A program made the position numbers and the translations under genes. 64,000 bases of DNA from Owenia fusiformis (lineage: Eukaryota; Annelida; Polychaeta; Sabellida; Oweniidae): positions 1,614,001 through 1,678,000 of the forward strand of contig CAIIXF020000009.1 of the NCBI GenBank assembly GCA_903813345.2, written 5' to 3'. Every line of letters begins with the position of its first letter. Positions within the stretch are counted from its first letter, which is position 1. Positions 35,307-47,479 of this stretch are shown in pieces. The notes below the pieces were generated by a model, which had not been told where the DNA came from, searched no databases, and saw only the letters and a list, made by a program, of their open reading frames with translations.

Positions 35307-35411
35307 ATGTACGGTCGGTTTGGATATTGGGTTCATACTTTGTGAGATATGCACATCTACCTTCGGTCCCCCTCTGGATAAACCCCATATCCAAAACCTC
35401 CCAGTACATAA
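35305..35411. repeat. Hairpin element
   Basis: agttatgtacggtcggtttg... pairs with the complement of ...aaaacctcccagtacataac. The arms are about 35 nt. Confidence 0.65.
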
Positions 35412-35999
35412 CCCTTATATATTCGTCATACTATTGTAAAGCCTGTTCCAAACTGACATGTTTAAGATAAACAATGACACAAAGACACAAAATTATGGAA
35501 GTGCCAAACATGATTTTTAGACAATTCTACGCCTTAAATAACAGCGAAATAAGGGATAGGACGTAACCATTTTGCTCAATAAACACATTCATATATCACA
35601 TCTGACATGAATTTTGGTATACATAAGCTAAGTTTAGGATGTTTAACATATTTATGGGTCATTGAGAATGATTAGGGTTATACTTACTATTTCCAGTTTC
35701 TTGTAATATATGTTTTGAATAATAATTTTGAACTGAGAAGAAACCTCTGAATCTGAAGGTAACCTCAGATCCTATTGCAAAATGGTTGTAATTAATCGGA
35801 CGTTCATTATATAATTGATATTTTCCACAAAGTTTTATTGGATTGAACATTTTTTTCAATATTGTATTCTTCTAAACGTCAACTTTTTAACTTCATATCT
35901 TAGAAGATCCCCTTCTTGAGCATATAGATGGGTATAGGATTTCTCAAATTGATTACTTCAATTTATGGTAAAAAGTCAAACTCACAATTATGGGAGTCG

Positions 36000-36530
36000 A
36001 TCTATCATTTTTTCTAATTTTTTACCATATTTACGAAATTTTTAGAATTTTTACCTCAAATGGTTGGTCTGATAATAACAAAAAATAAAAAATATATGAT
36101 TGGTAAAATACATTGCACTTTTTTCTCTACAGAGACGCGGTATGCTCCGTGCGTTTATTCATTTAGATTTAAGATTTGACATTCAATGACCTCAATGAAA
36201 AAAGGTCAAAAGTAATTTTTCAACCTGCGTCAAATTTACCATTTTTTCAAATCATCTACAGCAATCTGACTTTAGGTTTAAGATTTGATCTTCAATGACC
36301 TTTTAAGGTAAAAAAAGATTTGATCTTGAATGACCTTCTTTTTTCAAAATCATCTACAAGTCCTCAGAATTTCAAATACAAGTTTATATTTATGATTTCA
36401 CATTCAATATCCTTCTCAGGGACGAACAAGGTATTTCTTCCACTTGCTTCAAATTGACCATTTTTCAAAATCATCTACAATATCTCAGAAATCCAAAGCT
36501 GACTTAAAACTGAATTCACAATATTTTTTG
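36000..36530. repeat. Diverged repeats around ttcaatgacct / atcatctaca
   Basis: Blocks of agatttgatcttcaatgacct and tcaaaatcatctacaa recur three to four times. Old tandem array, no coding content. Confidence 0.5.
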
Positions 36531-37052
36531 CAACGAGGTGGTGACGTTTCGTCATGTTAATACCTTTTTTATGTATGGTGTGTTATAAATGAAATATTCT
36601 TAGAATTAGAATATATAATTATAAAAGTAGTTAATAAAAAGATGTGTTAAAGGAAGATTATGTTTGAAAGAATAGCTAATGGATGTTATGCATGGTAGCT
36701 TCATAAAACATTAACTATGTAAGCATGTTATCAATTGAAAATAATGTAATATACATGTAGTAATAAGGATTAATTGTAGTTTGTTGTTTTTAGATATCAA
36801 AAAACTATATAGACGGCTGAATGTAGGGGATATAACTATTAACCATTAGTTCTTACAAATTGCTGCATCTTTAAATAGGCCCCCTTCCATAAAATAGCAT
36901 GGGGCTTTATCAATTATATTTTATAGAGAAACGAGATCATCCTTGGAATATACGTAAGGGCATGCATGCGGCATCTTAGTAATTAGATTGGTTACAGGTT
37001 GTATTTTGACCTGTTTTCACCTAAAGTCAATATACGAGGGGTGATCAAAAAA

Positions 37053-38019
37053 GCTAAGTTCACACCAACGGCGAATGCCACGCTTTAAATCGGCGAGCAA
37101 AGCGCCGTCATTTTTGTTTACTTTTCCAAAAATATCACGATCTCCTAAGTAATGTTACGCTCTGATCAGCTCTGATACGCTCTGATTTCCCGAATTGTTA
37201 CGGTTCCCCACGGTTTGATCCCGCTTCGACCAGGCTTTGTTACGCTTGAAATCACGCTTTGATAAGCTTTGATAAGCATTATTACACTTTGATGCGATTA
37301 TGACGCTTTAAATCAGGCTCTGATACGATTGCCAAGCTCTGTTGTGCATTGTTACGCTCTGTAGCTCTGTCACGCATTGGAAAATGTCGAGATCGCCGAT
37401 TTAATGCCGCTTTTGATCCAATGACTATAGCTAAGTTAGCACCAACGGCGCTTTAATGCCGCCTTCATGCGACGTGCAAAGCCGCTTTGCACACCGCATT
37501 AAAGGGCAATCAAAGCGCCGTAAGTGTAACTTAGCCTATATAAAGATGCAGTAGATCCATAAAACCATTGCATCTTTGACTCGAGTACACGATGGCGGAA
37601 GAACCAAGAATTCCAGATGGACGAGAGCATGACCTATCTGAAGAAGACATGACGTTTGTTACACGATGTGAAAGAACGTGAGAGAGCGTGAGGAAGCTTG
37701 CCCACCATAACAAAGCCTAACAAAGCGTTTCAATCCTTGATTAAAGCGTCTAAATTCGTTGGAAAGCGTGAGAGTCCTTCGTGAATGCGTTATAAAGAGT
37801 GTCAGATATTGATGGAAGCGTCTGACCACGAGTCAGATCTTCATGCCATTTGTAGCAAATCTTGAGACGTCTTAACGAAGCGTGTCAAGTGGTAACAGAC
37901 CGTGAAGAGATTGAAGTCCCGCTTTGAACCAAGCTCTGTTAAGCTTTCCTACGTTTTGGGTCAAGCTTTGCTGAGCTTTGTTACGGTTACTTTGTAAGCG
38001 CCTTTGGTGTGAACTTAGC
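37053..38019. mobile_element. Nested TIR element, about 967 bp
   Basis: The ends gctaagttcacaccaacggc and the complement of gctaagttcacaccaaaggc are clear. The interior is full of variants of gctctgatacgctttgat on one side and their complement on the other, giving long loose arms. At 37432-37535 a 104-bp copy with the same kind of ends (gctaagttagcaccaacggc) sits inside. A short ATG frame near 37592 is unassigned. The target duplication is unclear. Confidence 0.65.
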
Positions 38020-38439
38020 TTTAGTAATGGGCGCTTTTACAAAGATGTATTTTATGGACCAATCCATTTGATTTTCTAACCAGTGATACATCATTCAATA
38101 ATCTATCAACTCTAACGATTTGAAAGCTTTACTTTTACCTGAGGTAGTAGATAATAGGTATGCATGAATTTAGAGATAGTAAAGTGATACACTATTCAAT
38201 TATCTATCAACTCTGAAGATTTGAAAACAAAGCATGTAATATATTTTGATATATCTTTATTTCCGTGGAGGAGGTACCCCGTGGAGGAGGTACCCCGGGA
38301 CCGACATCACGTCACACATTCTGAAGCTATTTTAGCTTGTTTAACATGCAATGCAGTTGAATGCAGGCTGAACAAAACTAACCATGATGGTCATGAATTA
38401 CACCATTTTGTTATGACATGGTTGATTTTGAATATTTTA

Positions 38440-38890
38440 TCATCACTGTGTGGTATTCATGTCACATTCAGTATACAGGGCCCTCTACATATGTTCCATC
38501 AAGTGCTACATGTACACACTTCCTCATCCTCTTAACTAAAGATTGCGAGACAAGGCTGAATTCATTCTCTGACATGGTAGCAAGATGCAGTTGCACGGGT
38601 TGTTTTATTTCATCAATGTCAATAAACCTGCGTCCTTTCGATCTCTATATATATAGAAATATTAGTAGTAAAGAAATAAATAAGTCACATTTGGGCAGAT
38701 CTGGACAATATGGTGCATTGGCCAAGGGCTCAATTTTGTGGTCGGGGGATATTGTTTTCTGAACATTTTGAGATCTGTTGGCAGGTGCATTGTCCATGTG
38801 GAGAAGGGTTTTCCCTTCTCTCACCAACCCCTTCTTCCACAATGCTTTCCCAAATTGACCTGCAAACCACAACCATACAACACTCACACT
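38440..38890 (-). pseudogene. Mariner transposase fragment
   Basis: On the minus strand, L-L-H-M-D-N-A-P-A-N-R-S carries the second catalytic Asp of the mariner DDD triad, and P-Y-C-P-D-L-P-K-C-D carries the third, about 35 residues on. After a frameshift near 38650 the frame continues with L-K-G-R-R-F-I-D-I-D-E-I and ends near M-R-K-C-V-H-V-A-L-D-G, the usual C-terminal mariner region. The N-terminal DNA-binding half and first Asp are absent or unrecognisable. Not functional. Confidence 0.75.
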
Positions 38891-39689
38891 ACTTACTGTT
38901 ACACGACATCATAATACTTACTGTTTATGTGTTACCAGTCAGCAAAATATTTCAAACATAAAAAAGTTCAAATCCAACTGAAATTTGCCAAACTGGCTAA
39001 AAACTGAATATGTGAGTTAAATGTCGGTCCCGGGGTACCTGTACCTCCTTCACTGAAATAAGGATATATCAATATGTATTATATATTTTGTCTTCAAATC
39101 TTCAGAATTGATAGATAATTGAATGATGTATCACTGGTAGGAAAATCAAAGGGATTGGTCTATAAAAAGTATCTGTGTAAAAAAATGTCCATTACTTATT
39201 GATCACCCCTCGTAAGCTGGTTTCTAATACTAATGGGAATGCAAAGTGATATTTTTTGTTCTGTTTAATAACGAATAATCTAGCATATTAAATTCTTTAT
39301 TTCAACATAATCGAGCCTCTATTGACTATGTTATGAACTTTTAAAGACAATTCATTTAATTGCCACGTTCTCTTCACGGATTCCAGAGGTAACGTCCTTT
39401 TCATGAATTACTCGATGCATACATTTGAGTTTTTGCACAGCCCCGAATAGTTTAGCAAACTGTGGTAAAGGAATTATGATGATACCATTCTATCCCATCG
39501 AACCAAATTTGTAGGGATATACATACATGAAGATACAATGAAAAAATAACTAGACATGTAAATTGAACAAGTTCGATTTAAGACTCCAGATTTCAGACTT
39601 TTTTAAGCTGAGTCATCCAGAATACTTGTAAGCTGAGTCATTCAGAATAAGCTGAGTCAGCTAGAATATAGACATTTAGACAGCATTGG

Positions 39690-40690
39690 CTTAACATGGC
39701 GACTTTTCGAGACTTCAAACCAGTATAACTATCTAACCAGAAGTTGGACCGAAATTTGATTTAAAGATTCAGATTCCTGAGAAAATTCTATTTTTAATTC
39801 ATAACTCGTACGTTAAATTTTGAGAACTTTTTATTTTGACCTACTTTTCGGACACCATATCTCAATAGTGGGTCAAAATACTTCCTGACGGCAAAAAGCT
39901 TACACTATAGGTACACTCTTGGCTACATTTAGACAAAATTTCGAAGTAAATCCTTAAAGTGTAATGTCAGAATCGCAAAAATAACGAAAAACTATGATTT
40001 TGACTTAGATTTTGACCTAGGCATTTTGGTGTCAAAATTATAAAGCTAGATAGCCTTCGATGTCCCCTTCTTTAATAGGCTTTCAGAATTTTAAGCTGTA
40101 CTCAGTCTACATCTGGTATTTTACACTCCAAAAAAATCTTTTTTCTCATTGACATAACCTGGGGCACTAAATTAAGCGATTTTCGAGACTTCAAAACGCC
40201 ATAACTTCCGAACCAAATGTCAGATTGAAATTAAAAGTCAGATTTGGATTTCTGAGCAAATTCTACCCTTAATTCATAACTGATACGTTAAATTTGGAGA
40301 ACTTTTTATTTTGACCTCAATTCGGACAACATATCTCAAAAGTGGGTCATATTAGCACACTCTTTGCTGCCTGTATACACAATTTTGAAGCAAATTATTA
40401 AAGTGTAGTGTCAGAATCGTAAAAATAAGGAAAAACTATAAATTTGACCTAGATTTTGACCTAGGCATTTTTGTGTCCAAATTTTGAAGCTAGGTAGCTT
40501 TTGAGGTCCCCTTATTTTAGAGGCATCCATAATGTTAGTCTGTACTCAGTCTATATCTTGTATTTTACACTTCAAAAAAGTCTTTTTTTCCATTGACTTA
40601 ACACGGGGCTCCAAATTTAGCGATTTTTGAGATTTCAAAACGCAACAACTCCCAAACCGGAAGTCGGATCGAAATTTGGTTTGCATATAA
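39690..40690. repeat. Tandem repeat of about 455-465 bp, 2.2 copies
   Basis: gcgayttttcgagacttcaaa recurs at about 39700, 40169 and 40620. In between, ttgacctagattttgacctaggca and actcagtctacatct blocks keep register. Confidence 0.8.
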
Positions 40691-41589
40691 AGATTCCATA
40701 AAAGGTCTCATACCCTTACCGACCATGTAAGTTGATTTAAGTAAGTTCTTCTAGTTGCTGAGAAAAGGTGTTCGGAAAGAATAAGAAAACTGGCAAAAGC
40801 AATAGACTCCAGATTTTGAATCTGGAGTCTAATAAGTTCGAAGAAAACTGTACCACAGCGATATGCAACTGTAATGTATCGGAATATAAAATAAAGATCA
40901 TGGCCACATTATTACATGAAAGCATTGATATTGATATGGAAAACTGAATTAAACACACGCCCCTCTTAAACGAGTCCTCGACAAATTCTGAAAAATTTAC
41001 AAATCATTAATACTTTGGAAAAATAATATATATAAACATATCAGACACTTCTTTTGTTCTTGGTATCATATGTTCGGAATGAAACGAAACATCTCTCCGA
41101 ACCTCATTGCAACAAAACGACATATATATATATTGCGTTTAGTATTGTAGTTGTACAAATACTTTAATTTCATCTATCTTTGAGGTTTTAGATGGATCAG
41201 CCAAATTTACCTTTGTATACCAATAATATTGAGAGGTTTAACATGTTGTATCTGTTATTTTGTTCCAACTATGTAGGTTAGGAAAGATATTTTAAATCAT
41301 TCTCAAGAATTGGTAAAAAAGGAACAAAAAAACAATTGCACTAAAATCAAAACATGTAAATAAAAACAGTTAAAAAACATATTTTCAAATACTTTTCGCA
41401 TTAATTTTTTGTCAATCTGTCACTATTACATTAATCTTTAACAAAATGTTTTCAGTAATTGTTTTAAGAAAAGAACAATGTTGAATTCAGTTCGCATTGT
41501 CGATACCAATCCTTTGAATATTTTTAAAAACTAGAGGTTTAAGATTGGGCCCGTAGGCATGTTGGCCTTATATGGTCACACTATGGTTA

Positions 41590-43225
41590 AATCACATATC
41601 TAAGGTCAGATGTAAACTGCTAGCAAGTTGTAGCTGACTTTCAAAAAATGTTCGTACAAATTGAACCAATTTGGAACTTGACCTTGAAAATGAGAACATT
41701 TATTAAAATTGGTCAATTTAGAGCAAATTAAATGTTAGCTTGAACGATTTCGGAAGGCCATTTTCAGCTTTTTAAGTTCTTATAGTTCAAAACTGGTGCA
41801 AACGTCTAATTTATAACATGTGTGGAACCTTAGAGAAACATATAAATATATATCCCGACTTGTATCAAACATATTGATTTGTAGTCATCAACTTTGGGAA
41901 ATTTAGAAAACACAGTTTGTGATTTAGTTTGATGGCCTTTGACCTTGCAAATTTTACTTTTTTAAATCTCAGTAGGTCTTATGTGATTAAATATATTGAA
42001 TATACCTATGTTTTGACTTTTCGAAGATCAATCAAAGGTCAACGATCAAAACTAAGTTTGGTCAATTTAGATACAATGTCACATTATACTTTGGAAAATA
42101 TTTAAGCGTTTGGACAAACATGGGCTGAGGTTGAGGTCATTAAGTTCAGCAAGGGTGTATTGACTTGATATTGAATGTGCTCCATTGACTTAACATGTGG
42201 ATATCATCAGATTCCAATGGAGGACATTGGTTTATATTGATTTTCACAAAAATACCTAAAATAGGCTATGACATGAATCGATTGCAAATTAAATAATTTC
42301 ACAATATGACACAAATTTTATATCACATTAGATGTGCAAATATAAAGTTTGCAATCGATTCAGGTCAACTTCAAATTAAAAGATTATACATTTTTCATCA
42401 TTTTTTCCTTACAAAATGGCTATGGAAAAATGCTTAAAAAGCAACTTTTACACTTATGAAATCCCATACAACTTTGTAAATCCAAAGATACTGTTAAGTT
42501 TCATTAATTAATAACATATTTGGATAAGATGTAGGGATGTGTAGGATGCAAATGGATTTCGACAGACATAAAAAGACTTCCTGGTTTGGCATATCTACTC
42601 CTGTACACTTTATGATTGAATATTGGCCCTAATAAATGGCCCATCCATCGAAACAGTGCTGAATATAGGTCAACAAGATACTAGTGTACATATAAATGTA
42701 ATAATAAAAGCAGTATATTTATTTTGAAAAATCAGATGAATTTATTTTTGTTCATGAGGAGATCATAATGGAGGGTGCACTAGATCCTTTGGTCTCGAAA
42801 AATTTCGAAATTTGACCCTTTTTAAGTTTTTGAGTTCCAATACCTCATATGTTGTACACACATTTAATAAACAGTTAATTGCTTATGCGTGGGACCTTAA
42901 GAGTAATACATATCCTGACTTTCATTCAAATATTGAATTGCAGTCAGCAACTCTGAGAAACTTAGAAAACACAGTTTTTAATCTTGAATTTTGACCTAGC
43001 AAATTCTACTTTTTGAGGAATTTTGTGATAATCCAGATATTTTGTATGCCACTGAAGGTCGAGTAAAGTAAGGTCAAAAGTAAGGTCAGATGTGAATTCC
43101 CGAGAACTTGTTAATTCTTAAAAAACACTGGTCACTTTGAAGCAAGTTCAAATGCCATTTCGACCTTTTTACCTTCAATATCTCAAAATGTCGGCAAAAT
43201 TTGTGTAGACGGAAACTGGCTAACG
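41590..43225. repeat. Diverged direct repeat of about 0.4-0.6 kb, split by an insertion
   Basis: 41780-41960 and 42815-43010 share order and sequence (tttttaagtt, then gaaccttaga/gggaccttaag, then ttagaaaacacagttt). Between them lies the dispersed repeat 42283-42775. Its style (ttgacct, aggtcaaa) resembles the 39.7-40.7 kb array. Confidence 0.6.
42283..42775. repeat. Dispersed repeat, inverted relative to 21531-22040
   Basis: Minus-strand match to the copy inside the 21-22 kb nested element. Intact over about 490 nt. Confidence 0.75.
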
Positions 43226-43274
43226 CTAAAAGAATACTAATATCAAAAAGTTCAGGTTAATATATTGAAATGAA

Positions 43275-43634
43275 TTGAAGTGTAGCGATCATTCCCAGAG
43301 AGTCCCCACACCCTTGTGGCCTCCAAATAATAAACTTAGAAAGTTATTTTGTATAGGACCTCGATATAGTGAAAAGGAAGCAAGAGGAGAAATCAACATA
43401 GGTGTAAATGAACATGTCAAAGGCTGTTCAAGAAAAGAAAGGATTTCAGAAGGTATATTTAATGGAAATCTACCATCATGTCAAAAGTCGATAAGAAGAT
43501 ACAGAAAAAATAGAAAATCCAAGCATATTACAAATCCGAAACAACCTCTCAAAGGTTGAGATGCTATGAAAGAGCTGAAAGAACTTCAAAACAGATATGT
43601 CATTATTTCTGTTGATAAGCAGGTAACAATATTA
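43275..43634 (+). pseudogene. Penelope-like element fragment, region before the RT
   Basis: A 94-codon frame contains N-N-K-L-R-K-L-F-C-I-G-P-R-Y-S-E, matching the K-L-R-x-L-x-x-x-G-P-x-Y block upstream of the Penelope-like reverse transcriptase. After a stop, K-E-L-K-E-L-Q-N-R-Y-V-I-I-S-V-D-K follows, the start of the RT proper. The piece is cut at 43634 by a mariner-type end. Confidence 0.65.
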
Positions 43635-43800
43635 CAGGGTGGGCCAAATAAAACGTCCATATTTTATTTTTGTAATATCTTTGTTGGTATGTTAGAAATA
43701 TCCATCAATTATATATCATTTGAAAGATAATTTAATTTCCAACAAAGTGATGTATGATTCATAAAATATGAATGGCTATTGGTCATTCCATTATCATTTC
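43635..43800. mobile_element. Solo mariner-type end
   Basis: TA then CAGGGTGGGCCAAATAAAAC marks the left end of a Tc1/mariner-superfamily element. No matching right end was found nearby, and the end of the feature is a guess. Confidence 0.4.
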
Positions 43801-44141
43801 CGCATCATGGGGTAGTAACAGTCGACATTTCGCTATTTGTTTTGAACTTAATGTATAATATTGCATTGCTTAATCAATACTTTGGGCTTTTACATATGAC
43901 GAAAAGGTATTGGAGTTGAGTTTTATTGTTCGTAAATGATTGTATAGCTCTCAAATAATCATGGAACCTATTTTTATTTTTTGTTAGTTTGTTAAAAAAG
44001 TAAGATTGTTAGTTAAATTGATATTTGCTTCAAACATGTTTTGCAAATAAACTCATTTAAAATGTTGCCATAACCCATGATGTGGAATACATTTCCATAT
44101 TTTTTTCTTCTGGTGCCTTGTATTGCATTGTCTGCCATATA

Positions 44142-45138
44142 CAGGGTGGTCCAAAAAAGTGAACCCCTGCAACTGGCCATATTTCCCTTATTACTTGCAG
44201 GAATTCTTTTTTATTTTCACATGTTGTAGAGGAAGGTCTAAAATTTATGTTGGTACCATACATTTTTATTAGTCTTGAAATTTGCAGAAATTATAAGCCC
44301 TAACCAAATATTATTGAAAATGGACAAATTGTGATTTTCAATATCTGCGATTCTTCAATAATTCTTTAATACCTTTCCCCTGAGAATTTTTTAAGCTGCA
44401 GTCTTAAAGAACTAATATTTTCTGACTTTGTTTAATTTTAAATCCTGCAAATTATGGCTTAAAACTAGCATCCTACATTTGTTAGTTGCAAAGTTATTGT
44501 GATCCAAAGAGATGTGCTAAGCTTCCACAGACGAAAACATTTTCCAGTGAAATCATGAACATACCCCTATTTGATCTTAAAATGTCAATATCTTCATAAA
44601 TCATGGACCAATTCTAATGATATATGGCTCAAAACATTGAACATTGGATTTGTTTTTGAATTTTTAAAGATGTTTGATGAAGGGGTTATCAGATTCCTGG
44701 TCACAGGGGGCAACTTCCTTCCATAAGAGGCCCCCTCTAATTGTTGGTGTAGGTAACATACCCCTGAACTGTTGAACAGTTAAAATGCTTCAAAATGATC
44801 AATGAAAGTGTGAAATGTGTTTTCTGCTTGAATAGTGTCCCATTTGTCATATGGTAGGGTTTTAAAGTTGTATCTCTAACTAAAAGCTGTTGAATATCAT
44901 CCAATGTGTTTCATCAATTTCCGTGAATCACATTTGTAAAATTTTGTACAATATCTAATTTCCAGGCATGTTTGTTAAACGCTTGTAATTTCTTTAAAAT
45001 TTAAGACTGAGAATAAATTATGGCATCAACCAGAATTTTAGACCTTTCTCTACAACATGTGATAATATGAGCCAATTCATGCATGTATTAAGAAAAATGT
45101 AGCCTGTTGCAGGGGTTCACTTTTTTTGGACCACCCTG
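44142..45138. mobile_element. Mariner-type MITE, 997 bp
   Basis: Terminal inverted repeats of about 32 bp start CAGGGTGGTCCAAAAAAGTG and continue aacccctgcaac. They are flanked by TA (44140-44141 and 45139-45140). No transposase remains inside. Confidence 0.85.
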
Positions 45139-45652
45139 TAGAATGTCAATCAAGTTAAGTTATATACGTATATAAGTTATATAACATCATTATTGATCAT
45201 TTCATGAAAAGTTTATCCTATAATAGGCATTATCCCCAAAATATCTTGAAATGAGTAAATATTCGACTTTTTGATGCAGATTTCTCCGCGTTACTTAGGC
45301 TATACTATTACTAATACCTATCAAAATGGTAACTCAATAATATTGTATTTGTAAATTAATTTGCTTTCATTTGATACACAAATCAACAATTATGACCTTC
45401 TTTAATTGGACGTATATTCCCAAAGCTGATATAGGGATTATATCTGTCTTGCTAGTTTTTAGCATTTCGCTTCAGCAATCAGTAAATCATGATTTTGACC
45501 CCTATGGTAATCGAAAAATTATTAACAAATAGTAATAAAAAACAAATACTTATTTATGTGACATACATTAGATATCATTTTATTGCAAATCGATTTGTCT
45601 TTCCAATGATATATGGTTTAAACATTTGATTGTACTAGTAGAAATGCTGCAG

Positions 45653-45793
45653 CAAAAAATGAATCAACAATGATGGGAATGGAGACAGAAATGAAAGAAA
45701 TATATTTCAAGGAACTTATATCAAATAAGGAAAATGAACAGAGAATGAAACTACATTCCTGGACATCAAAATCACCATGGACAGAGGACAGAG
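45653..45793 (+). CDS. Candidate non-EGF exon inside the large intron
   Basis: This is an open segment of 141 nt between ctgcag and G|gtaacg. It is phase 1 at both ends and a multiple of 3, like every EGF exon of the gene. The 47 residues have no cysteine and are highly charged (Glu/Lys-rich), with N-E-S-T-M-M-G-M-E-T near the start. Nothing in it is recognisable as a domain. The acceptor lacks a good pyrimidine tract and the reading frame runs on past the donor, so chance is a fair explanation. If real, it would be a charged linker between EGF modules 7 and 8. Confidence 0.3.
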
Positions 45794-46224
45794 GTAACGA
45801 CTTCCAGCCAAGCATATCTATTCAAAACAAGATTGCAACGCGCTTAAGACACAAAATTGCGACTTCGAGAAGGTTCGAAATGGTAGTAAGATTATCTATA
45901 AGCTATATACTCAAGTATGTGTCTGCTACAGTTGTAATAGCTTATGTCATTCGGTTGAGAACTTTACAGAGTATGTCTATGTGCAGCTTCTTGAAATTCA
46001 GTCAATTGAGAACATATATTCTGGATGCACAAAGTCAGTCAAGAGCTTCAATTCAGTGTTTTTGTTTTTGTCACACACATCTATAAAATCACGTATACAC
46101 CACAACAATCTATAGTGTGATCACTGTTTGCCTTCTGTTAACCGATTCTTGGTCGAAAACCAGGCATATTTTGGAAACGCAGTCCAGACGCTATGGTAAC
46201 GCGGATCCAGACACCATACATATA

Positions 46225-46872
46225 CAAGGCGTATAAAAAACGCAACAAGTAGTTATCTCGTAAAATCACAAAACTAGTGATGACTACATCAATTTCATTT
46301 AATGTACCGTAAAGCCATGTCTCCCCTCTTTGCAGTGATATGTCATTCATTCACATGTGGTAATGGTTGGGTGAGAAATCCAATTCTGTCTATGCCATAC
46401 CTGTCACAGCTTCTTCCAATGGCCCCTATGCCCCTTGTACTGTTTTTTGCAATGTTTTAAACTTGGGTCCGAGCTGAATTTTGCCCCACTTTGCAAAATT
46501 GATAATTATTCGGCCAGTGATGACCCACTTTGAATGAATGATATTCCATTGCAAAGAGGAGCAATTTGGCTTTTTGGTACATTGAATTAAAAGAATACAG
46601 TCAGCATTGATTTTATGTTTTCGTCCAATATTCCATCGGGATCCGTACACTGACTTTTGCAATGTTTATAGCTTGGCCCAAAGCTAATTTTGGCCCACTT
46701 TGCAAATGGAATGATTACTCACCCAACTATGACAAAGTATCAATAAATGATATGTCATTGTAAAGAGGAGACACGTGGCTTTATGGTGCACTGAATGAAA
46801 TCAATGCTGTTATCACTGATTTTGTGCTTTTTCAAGATAACAATCGGTTGCGTTTTTTTTTGATACGCACTG
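46225..46872. mobile_element. Mariner-type foldback MITE, 648 bp
   Basis: The ends caaggcgtataaaaaacgca and the complement of cagtgcgtatcaaaaaaaaa pair imperfectly and are flanked by TA. The interior holds three diverged direct repeats of a block near tgatatgtcatt...aaagaggag (about 46330, 46545 and 46760). Confidence 0.65.
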
Positions 46873-47274
46873 TATATGGCAAAACTGGAAACGCGGTCAC
46901 AGCAATGAAGCGGATAATTTGTTGGTGCCCAATGGACTTCAGGATATGGGGTTGTTGGCCTGCTCCCCCTAGTTGGTGATATGAATTTCCAATCTGATTT
47001 CTGTTTTTTTTCTTCAACATTTATTCCAATTGTAGACTTGGTCCCTATATCTTTTCGTTTCGTTCGGTACAGGGACATATTGTCATTGATTGACCTTCTC
47101 CTTTTGAAAAAAATGCGTTAGATGCCTGACTTAATCAAAATCCTCGATAGAAAAGCATTAAAATAACTACTTTGCCCTTTACAATACAGAGAATGTTGGT
47201 GCCTGGGCCGCGTTGCCAAACAATCTAATCTATGCTTGACGCGTTGCCATATTGGTGAAAATGACTGTGCCATG

Positions 47275-47465
47275 GTAGTTAACAGAAAATGATAAAACAG
47301 GAAGTAACAAAACCATGCTTAATTTCAAACATTTTTTTGAACCAAAATTTTAAGATATCAGAGTTCTGTTTTGACCTCCAGTCAGTTTAACTAGTTCCAC
47401 ATACCATTTACATGACCAGGATCACACTGACCATGGTCAGAATGACCCTAGACATGATGAAATAA
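47275..47465. repeat. Single arm of the 23.9-24.7 kb foldback family
   Basis: ccatggtagttaacagaaaa through agacatgatgaaataact matches 23925-24110. No partner arm is present. Confidence 0.65.
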
Positions 47466-47479
47466 CTTTTTGTTTACTT

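Larger units (their letters stand above)
34703..35860. repeat. Second copy of the intron segment at 19480-19960, with insertions
   Basis: This follows the order of landmarks after EGF exon 3 but is interrupted by the foldback at 34990 and the hairpin at 35305. Confidence 0.55.
37035..39212. mobile_element. Mariner element carrying a nested insertion
   Basis: The ends CGAGGGGTGATCAA and its complement are flanked by TA (37033-37034 and 39213-39214). Long inner inverted similarity joins 38220-38320 with 39010-39120, including a ggaggtacc...ccgggaccgaca block. The left terminus is separated from the body by the insertion at 37053-38019. The minus strand encodes a broken transposase at 38440-38890. 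Confidence 0.75.

Noticed and set aside
46755-47078. 107-codon minus-strand frame
   Set aside because: Spans the end of a foldback MITE and its flank, so the continuity is accidental.
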